DNA from: Anarhynchus alexandrinus
Taxonomy: Eukaryota; Chordata; Aves; Charadriiformes; Charadriidae
Assembly (NCBI GenBank): GCA_008711295.1
Contig: VUYV01000062.1
Coordinates: 1,145,309 to 1,209,308 of the forward strand
Length of the DNA: 64,000 nucleotides
Direction: 5' to 3'
A model generated the notes under the pieces. It was given only the letters and a program-made list of their open reading frames with translations. It was not told where the DNA came from and made no database searches. Below are positions 62,496-64,000 of this stretch, in pieces (positions within the stretch are counted from its first letter, which is position 1; each line of letters opens with the position of its first letter). The translations under genes and the position numbers were made by a program.

Positions 62496-64000
62496 GTAAG
62501 GCAGTGAAGAGTTAGCAGGAGTCTCTCTCGTGCTCTTTAAAATCACCCTGGGAAAACTGGCCCCCGGGATCAGGGCACAGGGCAGGACCCCTGTCCTGGG
62601 TTTGCTCCGGCAGCCAGGGCTGGAACCGCTACTCCCGCTGCCTTTCACTGGCCGAGGAGATAAACTCTAGGATTACACCCTAAATCTCTTACTCAGCAAA
62701 TCAGAGGTACACCGAAGGCCTTTTAAATTTCTTCATGAAACTATTTTTCAAATTCCTTCTAACAGAAAAAGTGATGGGGGCTCCACCAGCACCACAGCAG
62801 TAGGCAACAGCAGCACAGTATCGCTCCAGGATTTCCTGTCTGGAATTTAGGCTTCACGTCTGAAATACAGCGCACACACAACATTTGTACGACTGAGGAA
62901 ACACAAGACGCTTGCCATACATTTATTATCTTCCTGGGGAAATGATATAGAGGACAAAAGAGACTATATTTACTCCCTCCCCAGCTGCTTTTACAATCTA
63001 ATAATTTATTTCTCCTGGACATAAATTTCAGATTTAAACGAAATCCCCGAAACCTAAAGATGCCACATGGTAGAGGCTAGGGCAGTATTTCTTTCTATTT
63101 TGGAGATGAAGTGCTTAATGCATTGCTCTGTTAACCAACAGCCTTAAATTTCAGGGAGGGGAAAAAAGAGACAAGCAATTAGAATGTGGCAGACCCTAGA
63201 TGCAAATACAGGCAACTGTGATTACTACCTTCATACACAGAGTTAAAAATATCTGGTTATTGAAAATTATTTTCTCAGTCCATAGGGGTTTATCTAGGTT
63301 TAGGCTGAGATGTTTATTTTTTCTGCAGCAGCCATACCGGAGGATTCTTTTACATTTTCCTTACACAGTAGCTATATATCATTCACATTTCTGAAAACTG
63401 AGGCGTTTTCTATGATGTAAGAAATCTCTGCAATTAGAAACAACCATATCCTATTTCAGAAAAATAAAACAAATAAAATACATCTCCAAACCCTTCTAGT
63501 CAGCAGCTAAGAAAGCAGTGCTTTTAAGGCAAATGTAAAAATCCAGGGTATAAATTCATGTTAACTGTTACAAATATATCCATCTGTTCACAGACTAACT
63601 AGTGACTGAAACTGATGAATCCACTGAAATGTAATTTTCGAGCCCACTAGCGTCTGTTCTCTTCTAGTAATAAGGTAAATGCTTTTCAATAACTGTGCTG
63701 CTTTTGAATGCCAATTTCCATTTAAGTAGGTTCGGTTCTCTCTCAAAANCTTTCCAAAGGTCAAACTGAGCTCTTAAAGAACAAGCAACATTTCAGCAAG
63801 GCAGAGAGGACAAAACTCCAATCAGATAAATGGGCTGTGTAATGACTGAGAACCACGGCTGCCTCAGGTTTTCTGAATGGGCTGTAGGATAAAATTTGGC
63901 ACAAACAGTCTGATGTTGGAGCTTATATCTCTTTTACTGCAGACAAGAAATTCACTAAAATATATAAATAATGAATGTGGCTGGGGATCTCTGCTGGTAC

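Larger units (their letters stand above)
51323..64000. other. Non-coding stretch with small CpG clusters
   Basis: No gene is recognised. GC-richer patches (about 54000-54130, 56150-56620, 58195-58580, 59530-59640 and 61490-61760) carry overlapping frames on both strands, which are compositional. Exon candidates lie near 59.1 kb (-) and 62.4 kb (+). A poly-A of 19 bases is at 57166-57184 and an N at 63749. No interspersed repeat was recognised. Confidence 0.5.

Noticed and set aside
1..64000. Prokaryotic systems (operons, CRISPR, toxin modules), rRNA and tRNA genes
   Set aside because: No direct-repeat arrays, no Shine-Dalgarno-led gene runs and no recognisable rRNA or tRNA sequence; CR1 and CpG islands mark the DNA as avian nuclear.

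Overview
This 64 kb window looks like bird nuclear DNA. The best evidence is three copies of the chicken-repeat-1 (CR1) LINE, recognised by their 3' ends with short ATTCTATG octamer runs (about 7152-8105 and 24529-24583 on +, 38584-38789 on -). A 335-bp solo long terminal repeat (LTR) with a 4-bp target duplication is also present. The overall picture fits a bird chromosome: AT-rich non-coding DNA, few interspersed repeats, isolated CpG-rich islets and single N ambiguity codes at 14619, 32784 and 63749. I see no operons, CRISPR array, plasmid, phage or rRNA/tRNA gene. The species cannot be named from the sequence alone.

I do not recognise any protein-coding gene. The long open frames are explained by antisense of a CR1 copy, by GC-rich stretches where stops are rare, or by chance. 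The most gene-like signals are two CpG islands (about 32480-33190 and 44940-45770) and a set of exon-sized segments bounded by strong splice sites. On + these are 36467-36544, 40095-40269, 43329-43433 and 62427-62495. On - they are 1367-1440, 7017-7062, 13993-14037, 21286-21340, 24069-24077, 44924-45079, 47294-47521 and 59103-59160. Two terminal-exon/3'-UTR-like segments on - end in AATAAA signals (about 4580-5783 and 50685-51322). All of these are inferences from splice grammar, not homology, and most may be false.

Layout. 1-7150: AT-rich, possible minus-strand 3' UTR at 4.6-5.8 kb. 7152-8105: 5'-truncated CR1. 8.1-17.7 kb: AT-rich, one short tandem duplication. 17739-18073: solo LTR, then a G4T4-like tract at 18.2 kb and a second at 20.2 kb. 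18.7-27 kb: quiet, with a CR1 tail and possible microexon. 27.3-28.1 kb: strongly purine-biased + strand. 31.3-32.15 kb: pyrimidine-biased + strand. 32.48-33.19 kb: main CpG island. 37.4-38.9 kb: a cluster of structure, namely a 91-nt near-perfect hairpin, a 13-15-bp minisatellite and a CR1 fragment between two copies of a host segment. 44.7-47.5 kb: perfect 20-bp palindrome, second CpG island and minus exon candidates. 49-64 kb: non-coding, with enhancer-like blocks, small CpG clusters and a possible minus terminal exon.

The item most worth a second look is the hairpin at 37436-37526. It has 38 paired positions with only three true mismatches, and every wobble is G:U on the + strand, as in a microRNA precursor or a palindromic miniature transposon.
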